A program made the translations under genes and the position numbers. 64,000 bases of DNA, taken from contig JAQMRL010000011.1 in assembly GCA_035578175.1 (NCBI GenBank), positions 8,195,501 through 8,259,500 on the forward strand, written 5' to 3'. Each line of letters opens with the position of its first letter. Position 1 is the stretch's first letter. Shown piece by piece: positions 20,953 to 34,900 of the stretch. Source of the stretch: Catonia carolina (lineage: Eukaryota > Arthropoda > Insecta > Hemiptera > Achilidae). Below the pieces are notes generated by a model, which was not told where the DNA came from, searched no databases, and saw only the letters and a program-made list of their open reading frames with translations.

Positions 20953-21929
20953 TTATTTCTGAATGAAATTCTTGATTACTCCTCTGTAAAAGTTTAACTC
21001 TTCCATTATCTGATGACTCAGACGTCAATATTTTATGCCTAGTATCCCAGCATCCGATTTGTTGGATGTCAAAAAAATGCAATCTAAAATGTTATACATT
21101 TTATTTATTTTTGTTATTTTATACCATTGGCCATTCATCACTGTGAGCATAATCATGTTGTTTTAAGGAAGACAAAATCAAATGTCACAGGTTCAAAAAT
21201 GTTTTCTTCTAGTTTTAGAAAAATTTTGTAATTTCATAAGTATACCATTATTGGTAGTCATGCCATATTTACAAGGAATAAAATGTGTTATTTGTGCTCT
21301 TCTCGGGCAAATAAAGATAAATTATTTTTAGGCCTTAAAAATTAATTTTTTCTTGACTATTCATCTTATCTAATCTATAAATTTCAAATTATATTCTAGA
21401 CCAAATTGTTGCTTTATGAATTTGCTTTTCAGCTAAAATTTATGCGTGACCTGTCAAGTGATCATGTAGACAGTCACATAAACTCTTTTAGACAGAACCC
21501 TAGGCCTATTTATAGTACATTTTTGATAATTGTAGGGCCTAATGACTATTTAGGAGAAAATTAAAGTTGTAATTCATCATTAATGATATTGTTTCTGTTC
21601 ATTTCTAAATTAGAATATGATGGTACCAGGGAGGGAAGTCATGCAACCATTTTGCATTGCAGGTCAAGGGCAGTAACACAGTATTTGGAATCTCAGAGAT
21701 AAAATCTTTTGTATTATTTTTTCATAATATACAACATTCTATACAAGATATAACAATTTTATAACTTATCAACTAGTTGTAGGCCTCCTACACTGCACAA
21801 ATCCCAATTTTTTTTTTGTAATCCCTAATGTGTGTACGTTGCAATGTGTTCAATTCAGAACAATAAGCAACCTCATGACCCAATGAGATGAGAATGATGT
21901 GTAAATGAGGTGTAGTCTTGTACAGAATC
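20953..21929. other. nothing recognised
   Basis: AT-rich intergenic DNA without recognisable genes or repeats. Confidence 0.4.
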
Positions 21930-22127
21930 AGGTCGACCATTTTTTAGAGAGTATGGTTAATTGAACTCCAACCATCAAAGTACACCGGTAGCCACTGTCT
22001 AGCATTCAAATCCGTAAAAGTAACTACCTTTACTAGGATTTGAACCAGGAACCTTCGTCTCCGAAAATCAGCTGTTAAACAGCTGATTTTAGCGACAACT
22101 TTACCTCTAGACCAACCAGGTGGGTAC
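21930..22127 (-). mobile_element. tRNA-derived SINE (head family 2)
   Basis: On the minus strand the head reads CACCTGGTTGGTCTAGAGG (A box TGGTCTAGAGG), followed about 55 bases later by GGTTCAAATCC (B box). A related body then runs toward 21930. The head and body match 57586-57770 on the plus strand. The palindromic AATCAGCTGTTTAACAGCTG between the boxes is shared. Confidence 0.75.
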
Positions 22128-22868
22128 AAAATATAACAACAGGTATTACATGATAAAAAAGTGGTAGAAAAAAGTTGTTGCAACTTTTTTTTAGTTTTAA
22201 AAATTTCAACCAGCACTTATTGATAATATTAATGGGATTGTTCGACAATAATCCTGAAGGGAAATTGTTCTGGCACTTGAGGGTAAATTTTCCCCATGAG
22301 CTTTGTGTCTTAAGCGCCTTTAATGCTTTGAAGTATCAACTTGAAAAATATTTGACCATAGTAACATCGCAAACTTAATTTAAAATATTAAATTAGTAAA
22401 ATACTATTGTGTTTAAAGTCCTTGAAAGTATTAATTTTCTAAGTGCAATATAACAAAAAAAAATTAGCGCAGCTCAAAATTTGTTGAATGGGAAAATTTG
22501 AAAATTGTTTTGGGTAGTAATGTTCACTACAAAACTTACCAATCATTCATAACAGAAAATAAGTTTCGAAAAATTTACATTATAAATAAATTTATATTTT
22601 AGATAATGTAACAAAGTATGAAATAAAAATAGAAATAATTTATTTAAAATATAATAATAGGCTGATTTGTTTATTTAGCGCGTAGTAATGACTAGAGTGC
22701 TCTATCGACAAAACATGGAAATGTGACAATCGCATTTTGCGTATTGTGGCCAAAGTCGCAGACGCCTGTTTCATGGTGGTAAGAGGTGCTGCAACGTTTG
22801 TTAGTGCAGCTGTTATAATTCTTGTGTTCAGTGATTAGTGTTAGTTTTATACATATTTTTTCATCACT
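22128..22868 (+). promoter_or_regulatory. CDC73 upstream / 5' UTR region
   Basis: Immediately upstream of the CDC73 start codon. From about 22680 the composition becomes less AT-rich with several CG dinucleotides (22675-22800), which would suit a housekeeping promoter and 5' UTR. No TATA box or specific site can be supported. Confidence 0.4.
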
Positions 22869-22999
22869 ATGGCAGATCCGTTGAGTCTTTTAAGGCAGTA
22901 CAATGTAAATAAAAAAGAGATTATTGAAAGAGACAATCAAATCATTTTTGGTGAATTTTCGTGGCCTAAAAATGTCAAGACCAACTACCTTGTTTGGGG
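22869..22999 (+). CDS. CDC73: CDC73 exon 1 (residues 1-43)
   Basis: From the ATG to ...TNYLVWG; donor G|GTGAGT within a Gly codon. Confidence 0.95.
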
Positions 23000-25900
23000 G
23001 TGAGTATTTTTACCTGTTATTGCTTAAATTTAAGTAATTTTGAATATTGTTAGTTATGCAGTAGATCTTAAATGAAAAGTGTGGTTGAAATATGGGCTTA
23101 GATTGAGAAAATGCTAAATTTTAATTTCGTTTACTCGTGGTTACGTATGTTCTCCTGAGGTTTATTTAGAAGTTTACTGTTTTGGCTGTCAATTAACATA
23201 TTTTCAAGAATTATGTTTGTGATTTGTACTAAATGTAAGGGTATATGTAAAAGGGTGTATGCTATAATACTGAGAAAGCGTCATTAATTCGAAATTTTAA
23301 CCTTTTGTAGTACGATTAAATTTTGAGGTTACGTTTTGTACTGCAGCGGATTCCGGTTGGATTTAATTTAATTTTCTTTAAAATACAGCTTGTTCACCAA
23401 CTTTTCATGAGTTAAGAGGAATGTAATATGTCATTGATTTAATTTTTCTGAAACATTGCATCAAATGTTTTGTTATTGGAATGATTTTAGTAAAAGTAGC
23501 ATTATTTAAAATTGTGATTCTTTGGGTTGAAGGCCTTATTTCAAATTTGATCATTACAGAAACTTAACCATTTGTTTATTTATATCTTTATAAGACTCAA
23601 AGTTATCTGGAAATAACTGTATTTTTAATTGAATTTGTGTGTGGCTTAAGTAGTTTTGCTTGTGGTAGGCCCTTGCCAGGGTACTATGTTCAAAAATTTA
23701 TGTTTTGAATGTTGCAATGGATTTTGTCATTGAATCAAAATAAGCGAGTATTTTCCCCATTTTAATAAATAATTTAATGTATCATATACTAGGCCTACTC
23801 AATGTGATAAACTTTGATCAGCTATGATACAGTTTATTATAATTATTAAAACAAATATTTTATAGGGGAAATGTAAATTGTTTCACTTGAGTTTAAATCA
23901 AATGTATGTGGACATAAGGATCAATTTGTTGGATCTTCCATTGAAAATGTAGCTTGTCCTAAATTTTAATAATTTAGTACTTGGTTTGAAATAACATATT
24001 TTATTCTGGATTAATAACCTAACTTTACCTTCTTATCCAACGAGATATTTGTTGTAATATTTGTCTGGAATCAGGTAGCACATGTCTGTTATCTATGCAA
24101 GAATACTGCAGTATTAAATAGTGCAAAATAATAATAATGAATAAATGTTATTCTTTTTTTATCATCAGTCTCTTGACTGGTTTGATGCAGTTCAAGCTGT
24201 TCTATCTTGCGCAAGTCATTTCATATCTACATACTTGTAACACCCTACATCTTTTGTAATTTCCTTTAAATATTCTAATCTGTGCCCCTCCCCCTTCAAT
24301 TCACTCTATCAATATTACCCCACAATTATTGATAGACCAATACCTGGATGTCTTAAGATATGCTCCACTAGCCTATCCCTTCCAATAGTAAGATATAAGT
24401 AGTAAGATTTTTCCATATAGTACCTCTTTTTTCATCCACTCGTCCAAGAACCTATAAATTGCTTATTTTGTCCACCCACCTAAATTTTTAATATTTTCCT
24501 ATAATACCACATTTCAAAAGCTTCTATCCTCATCCTTTCTACAGCCCTTACCACCCACGTTTCATTCCCGTGTAATGCTATTTGTTTTAAGAAATTTTTC
24601 CTAATCTGTTAATCAATGTTTGTAGTCCGTTAGCTGTTTTTAATTTCAAAAGCTTTTCTAGTTTGAGCAATCCTACTTTTTATATCACGTGTGTTTTGAC
24701 ATCCTTTGTTATTTTACTCCCTAGATAGCGGATTCCCCCAACTTTGTGTATGATTTTGTTGTCTACTTTTAAATTTGTCATCTCTTCTAAACCACTCTTG
24801 CTGCTGCACAACACATTAGTTTTGTTCTGATTAATTTTCATGAATGTTGTTCATGAACAGAAAATAACTACCTACTAAGTTTTACCATTCTCTTCTGTTG
24901 AAAGTATTTAAATATTGTATGAACTTATACCTAATTTGTAATTAGTACAGTGTAGCTCTCTAATGTTGGTTTAGGAACTGAGGGTAAATTATTTGTCATC
25001 TAAACTAACTGAATCTGTACCAGACGATTCTCTTGGCATAATCCTTGAGTTTTATATTATTTTTAGAATCGCCGCTGATTTGTTCTACAATCCATAAAAA
25101 TCTCAGCTAATTGAATCAAAACTGTTATTCTGTTTAATTTAGTAAAAACAGAGTACCTATCTTAATTGTTATTGATTTGTTATCAACATGAAACAACTTT
25201 AATTACTGTAACATGGATTACTGCTTGTTGATGAAGGCCAATGTTTGCAGGAGTGTACAATATTTTTAACACATTGTTATTGTCTATTAATTGCTTTTGT
25301 TTCAAAGACTGATATTTTATTATGATAGTTATACTAGGTAGTCAATTTTTTGAGTTCAGTCTATTTTCAGATTACTGTGTTCAAATTTATGGGTCAACGA
25401 CCTTTGCAGTAAATACCCAGAACCCTAAAAAAAAGAATGCTGCCTACTACGTTATGTTAAGTGAAGTTTGTATTTGTTGTTGTGGTAGCACTTTTCACAT
25501 ACTTTTACAAGAAAAGGATGTGTTGTTGTTTAGGTCAACAGTCAAAAAAATCATTTGAACCTCTAGAGGTTTTGTGTGTTGTTTAGGTCAACAGCCGAAA
25601 GGCTGGTTTGAACCTCTAGAGGTTTTACTAAGTAAAAGCGAGGAGTAAGGTGGTTTACAATTGCCTTCCTCACTGAGTTGAAAGAGTATGCTTATCAGCA
25701 TGCCAGGCCCTCCGAAAAGCATTCACTTTCCACCCTGCAAATGACACCTTCACTTCATTCACCACAGGGTCTGGCTGCATAGTGAAATTCATTACTCTCA
25801 GAGGAGATAACTCTGACTAGTGTCTTTTACACCTCTACCTCTTCTGTTCTTAAATGGTCCAGTCATTTAATTGGCTGACCATGTGATAAGAAACAGAACT

Positions 25901-28900
25901 ATTTATTTTAGCCCTGCAACAAACAGATTGAGTGTAAATAATTTGATACTCCACCTGTCTGTTATGGGCAGCTAGAGGTTTTACTAAGTAAAATGAGGAG
26001 TGAGGTGGTTTGCCATTGCATTCAGCTGAATGAGTATACTTATCAGTATACCAGGCCCTTTGAACAGCACCTACTTTCCACTCTGCAAATGACACTTCAT
26101 TTCATTCACCACAGGGTCTTAGCTGTATAGCGAAATTCATTACTTTAAGACGAGATACCTAACTCTGACTAGTGTCTTTTATACTTCTACCTCTTCTGAT
26201 CTTGTTAACACATAACCTAACTGTAGTTACGACATAACCGTAATGTAATATTTGTGGATCTTTACGTGCGAAAAGTGCTAGTGGATTCTCCTACGACATC
26301 AATGGTTACAAACTTCACCAAACATAATGCGGTAGACTGCATACTATAGTAGCACCCAAAAAAGTTCACAGAATAGTTACAGTCAGTACATTATAAGAGG
26401 AAATCATTGTGTTATGATTTCTTAAAGTTACTTTTTATTGGATTTTACTTAAGCAGGTAGGTTTTCGCGGTCAGTAGTTGACTTAATTGAGATTAGTTGT
26501 AAATTTGATCTTGATGTATCTTTCTGTCAAGAAGTTAGAAACTTGACGTTAATGTACATTCATATTTTATAATTAATGATAAGTAGATTTAAGCTACGAT
26601 ATATGGAGCAGTAAGGACCAATGGAGAATGGAGAACAAGAACAAACTCAGAGATTGAGGAAATCCTGGAAGGTGCTAATATTGTTCGTTTCATAAAGTCA
26701 AGGAGAATAAGCTGGCTTGGGCATACCTACAGAATGAATGAACAGCGAATGCAGAGGCAAATGCTCACAGGTAATATGATGGGTGCAAGAAGGAGAGGCA
26801 GACCAAGGAAACGATGGTTGCAGGATGTCGAGATGGATCTGACAGCAATGTCAGTGAGAGGTTGGAAGCGGAAAGCGATGGAGCGAGACGTGTGGAGGCA
26901 GATCGAGAGAAAGCCAAGGTTCACCACGGACTGTAGCGCTATGAGAAGAAGAAGAAGAAGAAGAAGATTTAAGCTATGAGATTACTAAATTATTGTACGA
27001 TTATCACTAAATACATAAGTTCATTTGGATGATTTCAGTTACTACAAGTTATTTATTTTTTCTAGTTCTGGTAAAGATGGAAAACCGAAGGAATATTACA
27101 CATTGGAATGTCTTCTTCTTTTACTCAAAAATGTTACACTTACCCATCCAGTATATGTGCGGCAAGCTGCTGTAAGTATCAGTGATATTGGTTCTCCATT
27201 TGTATTACAATTATTTAATAATTAATTATATATTTCTGTTATTAATGTGAACTCTATATTCCGTCTTCTAAATTCCTCTCTGGGTATTTGAATTGTGAAT
27301 TTTTCCACGTATACAATACACATGGAAAGACAAAATACATTGTGTTTTATATTTCTGCTTTGTTTAACAATGTAGAGGCTGCACCATGAATTTCCAAGCT
27401 TGCTGTTGTAATGCCGAGTCATCCACCAGTCGCCATTCTACTCTCCTTTTAGTATAACTTATTTTATTTTCTGTTGTTGAAAGTATAAATAATGTTTATA
27501 AAAATCATAAACAATGACGTATTAGGTTGGGTACAGATGGACGGCGCGTTACACCAGCGTTATTGTTGGGCGGTGAGTTACATACATGAGTCAGATGGTG
27601 AAGGATAGGTTGATAGAATGTTAATGTTCTAGTGACGCGACATCGGCCGATGTTGGATTTTGTAATGGTTGATAATACACCATCGTTCGTGTGCACTACC
27701 GCTCAACGTTGGCTGCACGTCAACGTGCTGTCCGTCTGTTATTACTTTTAAAATAATGACTGATTATTATTTATAATAACAATTACAAATTCTTTGTCTT
27801 TATTTACATAACATATACATTACACCTATCTACTTTTTTTAAGGCTTATTTATAGAAATTAATATATTTCTTTATGTTTGCTTAACAAAATAATAAATTA
27901 ATTGGATTTGTAAAAAAATACTAATTTGTAAAAAAATCAAACAAAGACACAGATTTGTAACAAAATCACCCGAGCCTATATGGTCGTATGAAATAAACAT
28001 GAGGGAATGTTTTCACTTTAGATAGTATGCACCGTAATACCAATCAGACGGTAAGCATGGAAATTCGTGGTGTGGTTTATAATAAGATAAAATATCTGTG
28101 TGTATTTTATTAAGTATATTGTCGCCAACTGGGGCCAACGACACGTGGCGAAACCTTGCTTGTTAATTTGTTGGTAGGAAGTGGCGAGCCAGCGTGGTGG
28201 AAGCGGAGCCTTAAGAGTGACGGTTCGACTATCGGGTTCAGGCCTAGCCTTCCCTCAGCGGCAATTGGGTCCCTACTGTAGCATGACAGTGGTGGCCCCC
28301 CAGAGCCCCACAATGTCGGGTTGGCGTAGGCCGTTTGCTGATAGCGCGGCCGGAACGGTTCTCTCCAGGTTGGTGCACGCTGACCGGTGCAGGAATGTAG
28401 CGTCAACCACCGGTAGCGTAGACCAGAATGGTGCGTCTGGTCTCGGCTGGGCTCTTCTTCTTTGTTCTGGAGCTCTTCTTTCTTGTTCTTCTCCAGTTGA
28501 GAGTTGACTGAAGTGTGTCTCTTTCGGGCCAGTGCTGCCACTTAAATCCCCCCCGGCGAGTCCACTTCATAGTGGAGGGGTGGCACTGCTGGCTCTACGC
28601 GTCAGTAGCGTTCCATGTGGCAGGCAGGTACTGGGACTGTCTGCAGGCGCTAACGTTGGTAGGGCAGTCGACAACATATAGGAGAAAATTTTTAACTTCC
28701 ATTTGTCAACGTTTTCCAGTGTATGCAGCTTTACCAAATTTGATCTATTTTGAATGTGCTCAACATTTTTTTACTTTAAATCTGATTTGTGTAATATATT
28801 AAGTAAAAATAAAATTCTGGAAAAGTTACATGCTCAGTTACAAAGACACACATTCTTTTTTTAGCATTTAATTTATTTGAAATTCTGTTATTGGTTTAAA

Positions 28901-31900
28901 ATCTAGATTTAACCAATACCAGACTTAAAATTAAAATCTTATCGTTGTAATTTTTTTGATTTGGTAAAACCAGTCAAGGGAAGTGAATTTCCTTCAGATC
29001 TACTAAAATAAGCTGCAGATCAAGGGTTAAAAAGCTTAAAAAATTAATGTTTCTGTTGGAAATAAACAAGTGGCCTGTATAACGAATTCATGAGTAATGA
29101 GAAATTAATGTATAAATAATTTGTTAATTTTTAGTTATTATTTAAATTTATTATTACTTGATTTCAGATGGAAAATATTTCAGTGGTACGTCGTCCAGAC
29201 AGAAAAGATCTATTGGCGTATCTTAATGGAGAAACAGCAGCATCAGCAAGTATCGATAAAAGTGCCCCACTCGAGATTCCCACACAAGTAAAAAGAGCAC
29301 CAGATGAATCCGTTGAAACTGTTGCAAAGAAACCAAGACTGGAAGATACCCATGTACATAGGGTGAAACAACAACTTGCCGCTCGATTAGATGCACCCAA
29401 GGAAGCTTCTGTAACTGTTGACAATATTAAGTATGTATTAGTTAATTTATTTTATTGTATGACAATATCAAATAAATTTATGTAAGGTTTTACATATTTT
29501 CTAGATCAGATTTAAAGGAATTTTCGAACAAAAAGCCCTTCTTGATTTTATATGTATATTTTGCCCTAGAATAATGGACATTGCTGGAATTTGATATAGT
29601 TTTATCAGGTACGAGGGGGTACCCAAAAGAAACCGGAATTATTTTTTAAAACTATTTATTTTTAATTTTTTTACAAAAGAACCTTATCCCCTTCAAAATA
29701 CTCTCCATTACAACTAATACATTTGTCCCACCGGTGCTTCCACTGTTCAAAACATTTTTTGTACTCCTCTTCAGTGATGGCTGCCAGCTCATCCGTCGTT
29801 TTTTTCTTGACATCATCAACGTTGTTAAATCGGAGACCTTTCATGCCCCTTTTCATGCGTGGGAACAAGAAAAAATCACACGGAGCCAGATCGGGTGAGT
29901 ACGGTGCGTGTGGTAGCAAAACCATGCCGTTTTTCGCCAAAAACTGGGTAACCGAGATTGCCGTGTGTGCAGGCGCGTTGTCGTGGTGGAAAAACCAGTC
30001 CCCTGTCTGCCACAAATTAGGTCTTTTACGATGAATGCTGTTTCGTAGTCTTCTTAACACTTCAAGATAAAAAGCTTGATTTACCGTCTGGCCTGGTGGA
30101 ACGAACTCTGAATGGACAATTCCCCTCACATCAAAAAAACAAATCAGCATTGTTTTGATGTTCGATCTGACTTGACGATTTTTTTTTGGTCGGGGTGATA
30201 ATGAAGTCTTCCATTGACTGGATTGTTGTTTGGTTTCTGGGTCGTACCCATAGCACCAAGACTCGTCACCCGTAATGATCTTTGACATGAAATCTGGATC
30301 AGTTTCAAGCTGTTGTTTCAAATCACTACACGTTTCAATTCGACGTTCCTTTTGAGTGTCTGTCAGAACCCGAGGCACAAACTTGGCAGCGACTCTTTTC
30401 ATTGTCAAGTCTTCTGTTAAAATGCGTTGGACTGAGCTCCAAGATAACCCACTAACCTGTGATATTTGGTCAATGGTCTGTCGTCGGTCTGTTCGTACGG
30501 TACTGTCCGTCTCATAGATGGAGATTACGTTATACGCGTGTTTCATAATCTCCATTTGATATTTGATATTTTGTTTCATTTTTGTTTTGTTTATTATTTT
30601 TTATAGGTGTATGTATTGTTATTTATATCTTTATTTTCTCCACATATATCTTAAATTTTATAATTATATTCGTATTCAATTTTAAATAATATATCATTCT
30701 TAATATAAAATCACTTATTACAAATACAAATTAATAAAAGGAAATTAAAAATTATTAAAACATTTCTGAATAAAAAAATTACAAGTTTTTTACGCAATTA
30801 TTACAATTTTTTTTAAGCATTCTAAGCAGTTTGGATTATTACACTTTATACATTTATAAGCTGTCATTCGTTTTTTGGTGTATTGACAATACCGAAAGAA
30901 TACAAATCTAAAAAATAATGTACTACAGTAACACAAATTTACACGTACAAAGTAATGTCCGTCTACGAGTTGGATAAAAACTAACCTTTTACAGTAACGT
31001 AAGTCTGCCAGATGGAGTAGAGTTTGAAAACAGTCGTTCACTTTTGAACACAAATGGTTACATAAGTCACAACACATGAGCAATCTCAAGGGCAATAACC
31101 GATTAATACATAGCTAGCTCCTCAACCGAAAAAAAGGAACGGTGTTGCCACACGCGACAAAAATTCAAAAAGTACCCGCCTGACAGATGGATATTACCAT
31201 TAGAGGGTTAAAAATAGATACTTTGTTCTTGGTTCTATCAACTTGCCATCAATTATATATTTTTGCCTATTTTCCTAAATAGGCCAATGTTGCGTTATAC
31301 AAGAAAGTTCTAGTGTATTTATTTTTGTACTGTATACAATACAGACTAAAGACATACATAATACATAGACAGTACAGTGCTCTCATAATTCAATATAACA
31401 GACTTTCACAACAATGGACATCTGAATCCTCTGTAAGTAGTCTGTTATAGAGGGTGCCTACTGTATTTTATTTCAGTTATTTAAATTTAATGTTGTCAGC
31501 AAGTAGAAACTTAGGTTTTCATTAAATACGTCAGTTTGGATTTAGTTTAATAGTAGATGGTAGTAGATAGTAGTAAGTTATTATTTATGCCTCTTTAAGG
31601 TCAATTCTCACGTAGGGGACCATGCATAGACTGTGCCGTGCCTTTTGCTTCAGACCCCATAAACCCAAAAACATGTTTTAGCGGTTGGTCTGTGTGTGCG
31701 TGAGAGTGTGTGTTTGTGTGCGTGCGTGAATGTACATGCATTTGTGCGCTCGCGCGTGTGTGAACAGAATATCTCAAGAACGGAACATTGTACAAGCTTG
31801 AAACTTATGTTAAATACTATTACCGGACCTGACACAGACATTTTCATCAATAAATCGGTCAGCTGGAAGTAGTAGTTCATTCATGTCATTTTTCACTATT

Positions 31901-34900
31901 TTGCGATTTTCTGAAAAATGGCTTCTTCATTTTTTTAAAAAATTGCCTTATTTACTGAGTTTTTTATGCTTTACAAGATAGGGTAGGCACAATGTCTGCT
32001 GAAATTCTTGGAAAGGCTGTTTTCTCGTAAAAAAATTGTTTTTTAAAGATTGCAGCTTTAATATGCATTTTAGCGCAAAAATGTATATAATAAAAGTTGT
32101 AGAGAATTTAAAATCCTACAACTTTTATTTCAAATATTTTTTTGAATAACACTTAGTTTAGCAGTAATTAGTGATTTTCTGTTTTTTATTCTTATGAAAA
32201 TCGGTAAAAAAATTTGATTTTTTAAGATTTCAGCCTTAGTATGCATTTCACTACAAAAGTGTGTATAATCAAATTTATACAAAATTAAAAGATCTACAAC
32301 TTTTATTTAGAGCATTTTTCTCTACTGAGTCTAGTTTAGCGTGAAAGAGTGATTGTCTGTATTTTTTAGCCAAACTGAGGTTGATTTGAATTTTGCTTCA
32401 TTTATTCATGATTAAAATAAGGTTGTTTTTTGAGGTTAGTTTTTTTATTTATTTCTTATGTTTTACTACTAATGTTAGGTTATATTGTTAATTATTTCCA
32501 TTGGCAAGAGAACTTTGTGTTAGTGTTTCACACCAGATTTCTTTTAGAGCTTTCTCTTTAGTTGAGATAATGGATTGAATGAAAATTGATTGAGAAAATG
32601 GAATGAAGACATGACCATCGCATTTGGAGTGTTTGTAGTTATCGAGTAGAAAAATTATAGGAAATGAAGGTGTCTTTTGCCATCTTCCTCTATGCTATTC
32701 TAGAAGTTATATGCTATTCTTAGAAGTTGAGTTTATATGTTAGCCATGTTCTTCCTCATATTTTCATAGATGTTACTATTAAAGATTGTGTTAACATCTG
32801 TGTTCCTTTATTAAAACAAGTTTTTTCTCATTCTTTTTGAAGTTATTTGATAGAATCCTCAAACTAGAATAATCATTTGGTTTTAGAAGTGTTTTATCGC
32901 AGAAGTGATCGTGGAAGTGTTTTATGCAAGTTCTAATGTTTCTGGTTGGAAACTGCTGAGCTAATACTGAAGTACAAACGACAACCACTGGTGTGCTATT
33001 TATAAAGATAGATTACATAGTTTGTTGTCCAGTCTTTAGTGTAAATTATAATGTGTTTGCGTACATTTTAAATTGAAGAACTGTTTTCAGATTTGTTAAA
33101 ATGGTACAGTTGCCGCACGGTTAGTACATGGTCCTGTATCTGTGAATTCAGCTTTAATGTACACAGAAAATGTCATAAATATGTGAAGTTTAATAAAAAA
33201 TATTTGTTTCTTTTTACTTTCTCTTGCCTATATGAATATATAGGAAGGAAAGTATTGTTTTCATGTCGATTTTTCGAAATCGAGTTTTCACCGGATCTAT
33301 ACGTTTTCAGACCCTCTGAACCCAAAAAACATGTTTTTAGCGATTGGTCTGTGTGTGTGTGTGTGTATGTATGTGTGTGTGTGTGAACAGAATATCTCAA
33401 GAACGGAACATCGTACGAACTTGAAACTTGAAACTTAAGTTACATACCACTACCGGACGCGACACGAACATTTTCATCAAAATCGGTCAACCGGAAGTAG
33501 TAGTTTATTTGTATAATTTTTCAGTTTTTTGCGATTTTCTCAAAAACTGGTCCTACGATTTTTTTTAAAATCGCCTATTTTACTCAATTTTTTATTCTCT
33601 ACAAGATAGGGTAGGCGCCATGTTTGCTGAAATTCTCGGTAAGGCTGTTTTCACGTAAAAACGTTGTTTTTTTAAGATTACGGCTTTAATATAAATTTTA
33701 GCGCAAAAACTTATATAATAAAAGTTGTAGAGAATTTAAAAACCTACAACTTCTGTTTCAAACATTTTTTTGTATGGCGCTTAGTTTAGCAGTAATTAGC
33801 AATTTTCTGATTTTTTCTCACGAAAACGTGTGAAAAATCGATTTTTTTAAGATTTTGGCCTTAGTATGCATTTTACGACAAAAGTGTATATAACCAAATT
33901 TATAGGAAATTTAAAGATCTACAACTTTTATTTAACGTATTTTTCCCTACAGAGCCTAGTTTAGCGTGAAATAGTGATTTTCCGTATTTTTAAGCCAGAC
34001 TGAGGTTGATTTTCATTTTGAGTGTTTCACTCATGATTAAAATAAGGTTATGTTTATTGAGGTTAGTTTTTTGTTTATTTCTAATATTTTATTACTAATG
34101 TTAAATTATATTGTAAATTATTTGCATTGGCAAGAGAAAGTTGTGTGAGTGTTTCACACCAGATTTTTTAAAATGAAATTAAGTTTTGTATAGTACTTAA
34201 AACTTTGTGCTTGTAATTATAACTATGTATGTCGTATCATCGCCACCAAGAGATATTAGTTTTGTTCTCTTATTTAGGGCAGGATCAGAATTTATTAGAA
34301 GTCCGCGATTTTGTTACAGACTAGTTTTTTTCCAGAAAGCATTATTTGGTTTGTTGAATTATCTGATGAAGTGAAACCTTTATTCGTTCTTCTAATGAAA
34401 AGATGGTGAGAAATCAGCTCAACGAAATATTTGTAAGGAAAGTCAAAAGAAAGTTGAAGATTTCCTTATAAAAACTTATTTAAAATAGGCTGATTGTTGT
34501 AATTAGTTAATGTATATTGTTTTATTTTTAATAAATACTCTATAATATGCATATTTATTGTGTTTGTTACATATTTTCACCTTTTGATTAAAAAAATGCA
34601 ATGACTCTTTATTATTTGATTGTTTAATAACTCGAATGTTGATTACCTCTTAGTTTTAATTACCTCTTTGATTATTTAATTAACTTTAATGCTTATTACC
34701 TCTTTTTTTGGTTAACACAGAGGTTTTACAATAGTTGCTATTCTGAAATGTGAAAAAGTTATGATTGAAAAATGTTTTAATTTATTTATGTACTAATCAG
34801 TTATTTTTTTTAATTGTTAAGGGGAATGATGAGCACGCCTGATGATTAGATATGAAATAAAGGTTTAAATTAATATAGTGAAACATGGGTAATTCAAATT

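Noticed and set aside
26734..26979. Arg-rich host protein
   Set aside because: The block matches the C-terminal pattern of LINE reverse-transcriptase proteins and ends in a microsatellite.
28110..28541. 143-codon minus-strand frame and overlapping plus-strand frame
   Set aside because: Both lie in the GC-rich part of a solo LTR and are incidental; no protein family is recognisable.
29723..30034. Plus-strand open frame across the 29612 mariner
   Set aside because: Antisense shadow of the transposase frame; the same shadow recurs at 50342-50677.
33093..33400. Open frames on both strands ending in Val/Cys or Thr/His runs
   Set aside because: They are produced by the (TG)n tract of the R950 repeat; the same happens at 31601-31880 and 54081-54269.
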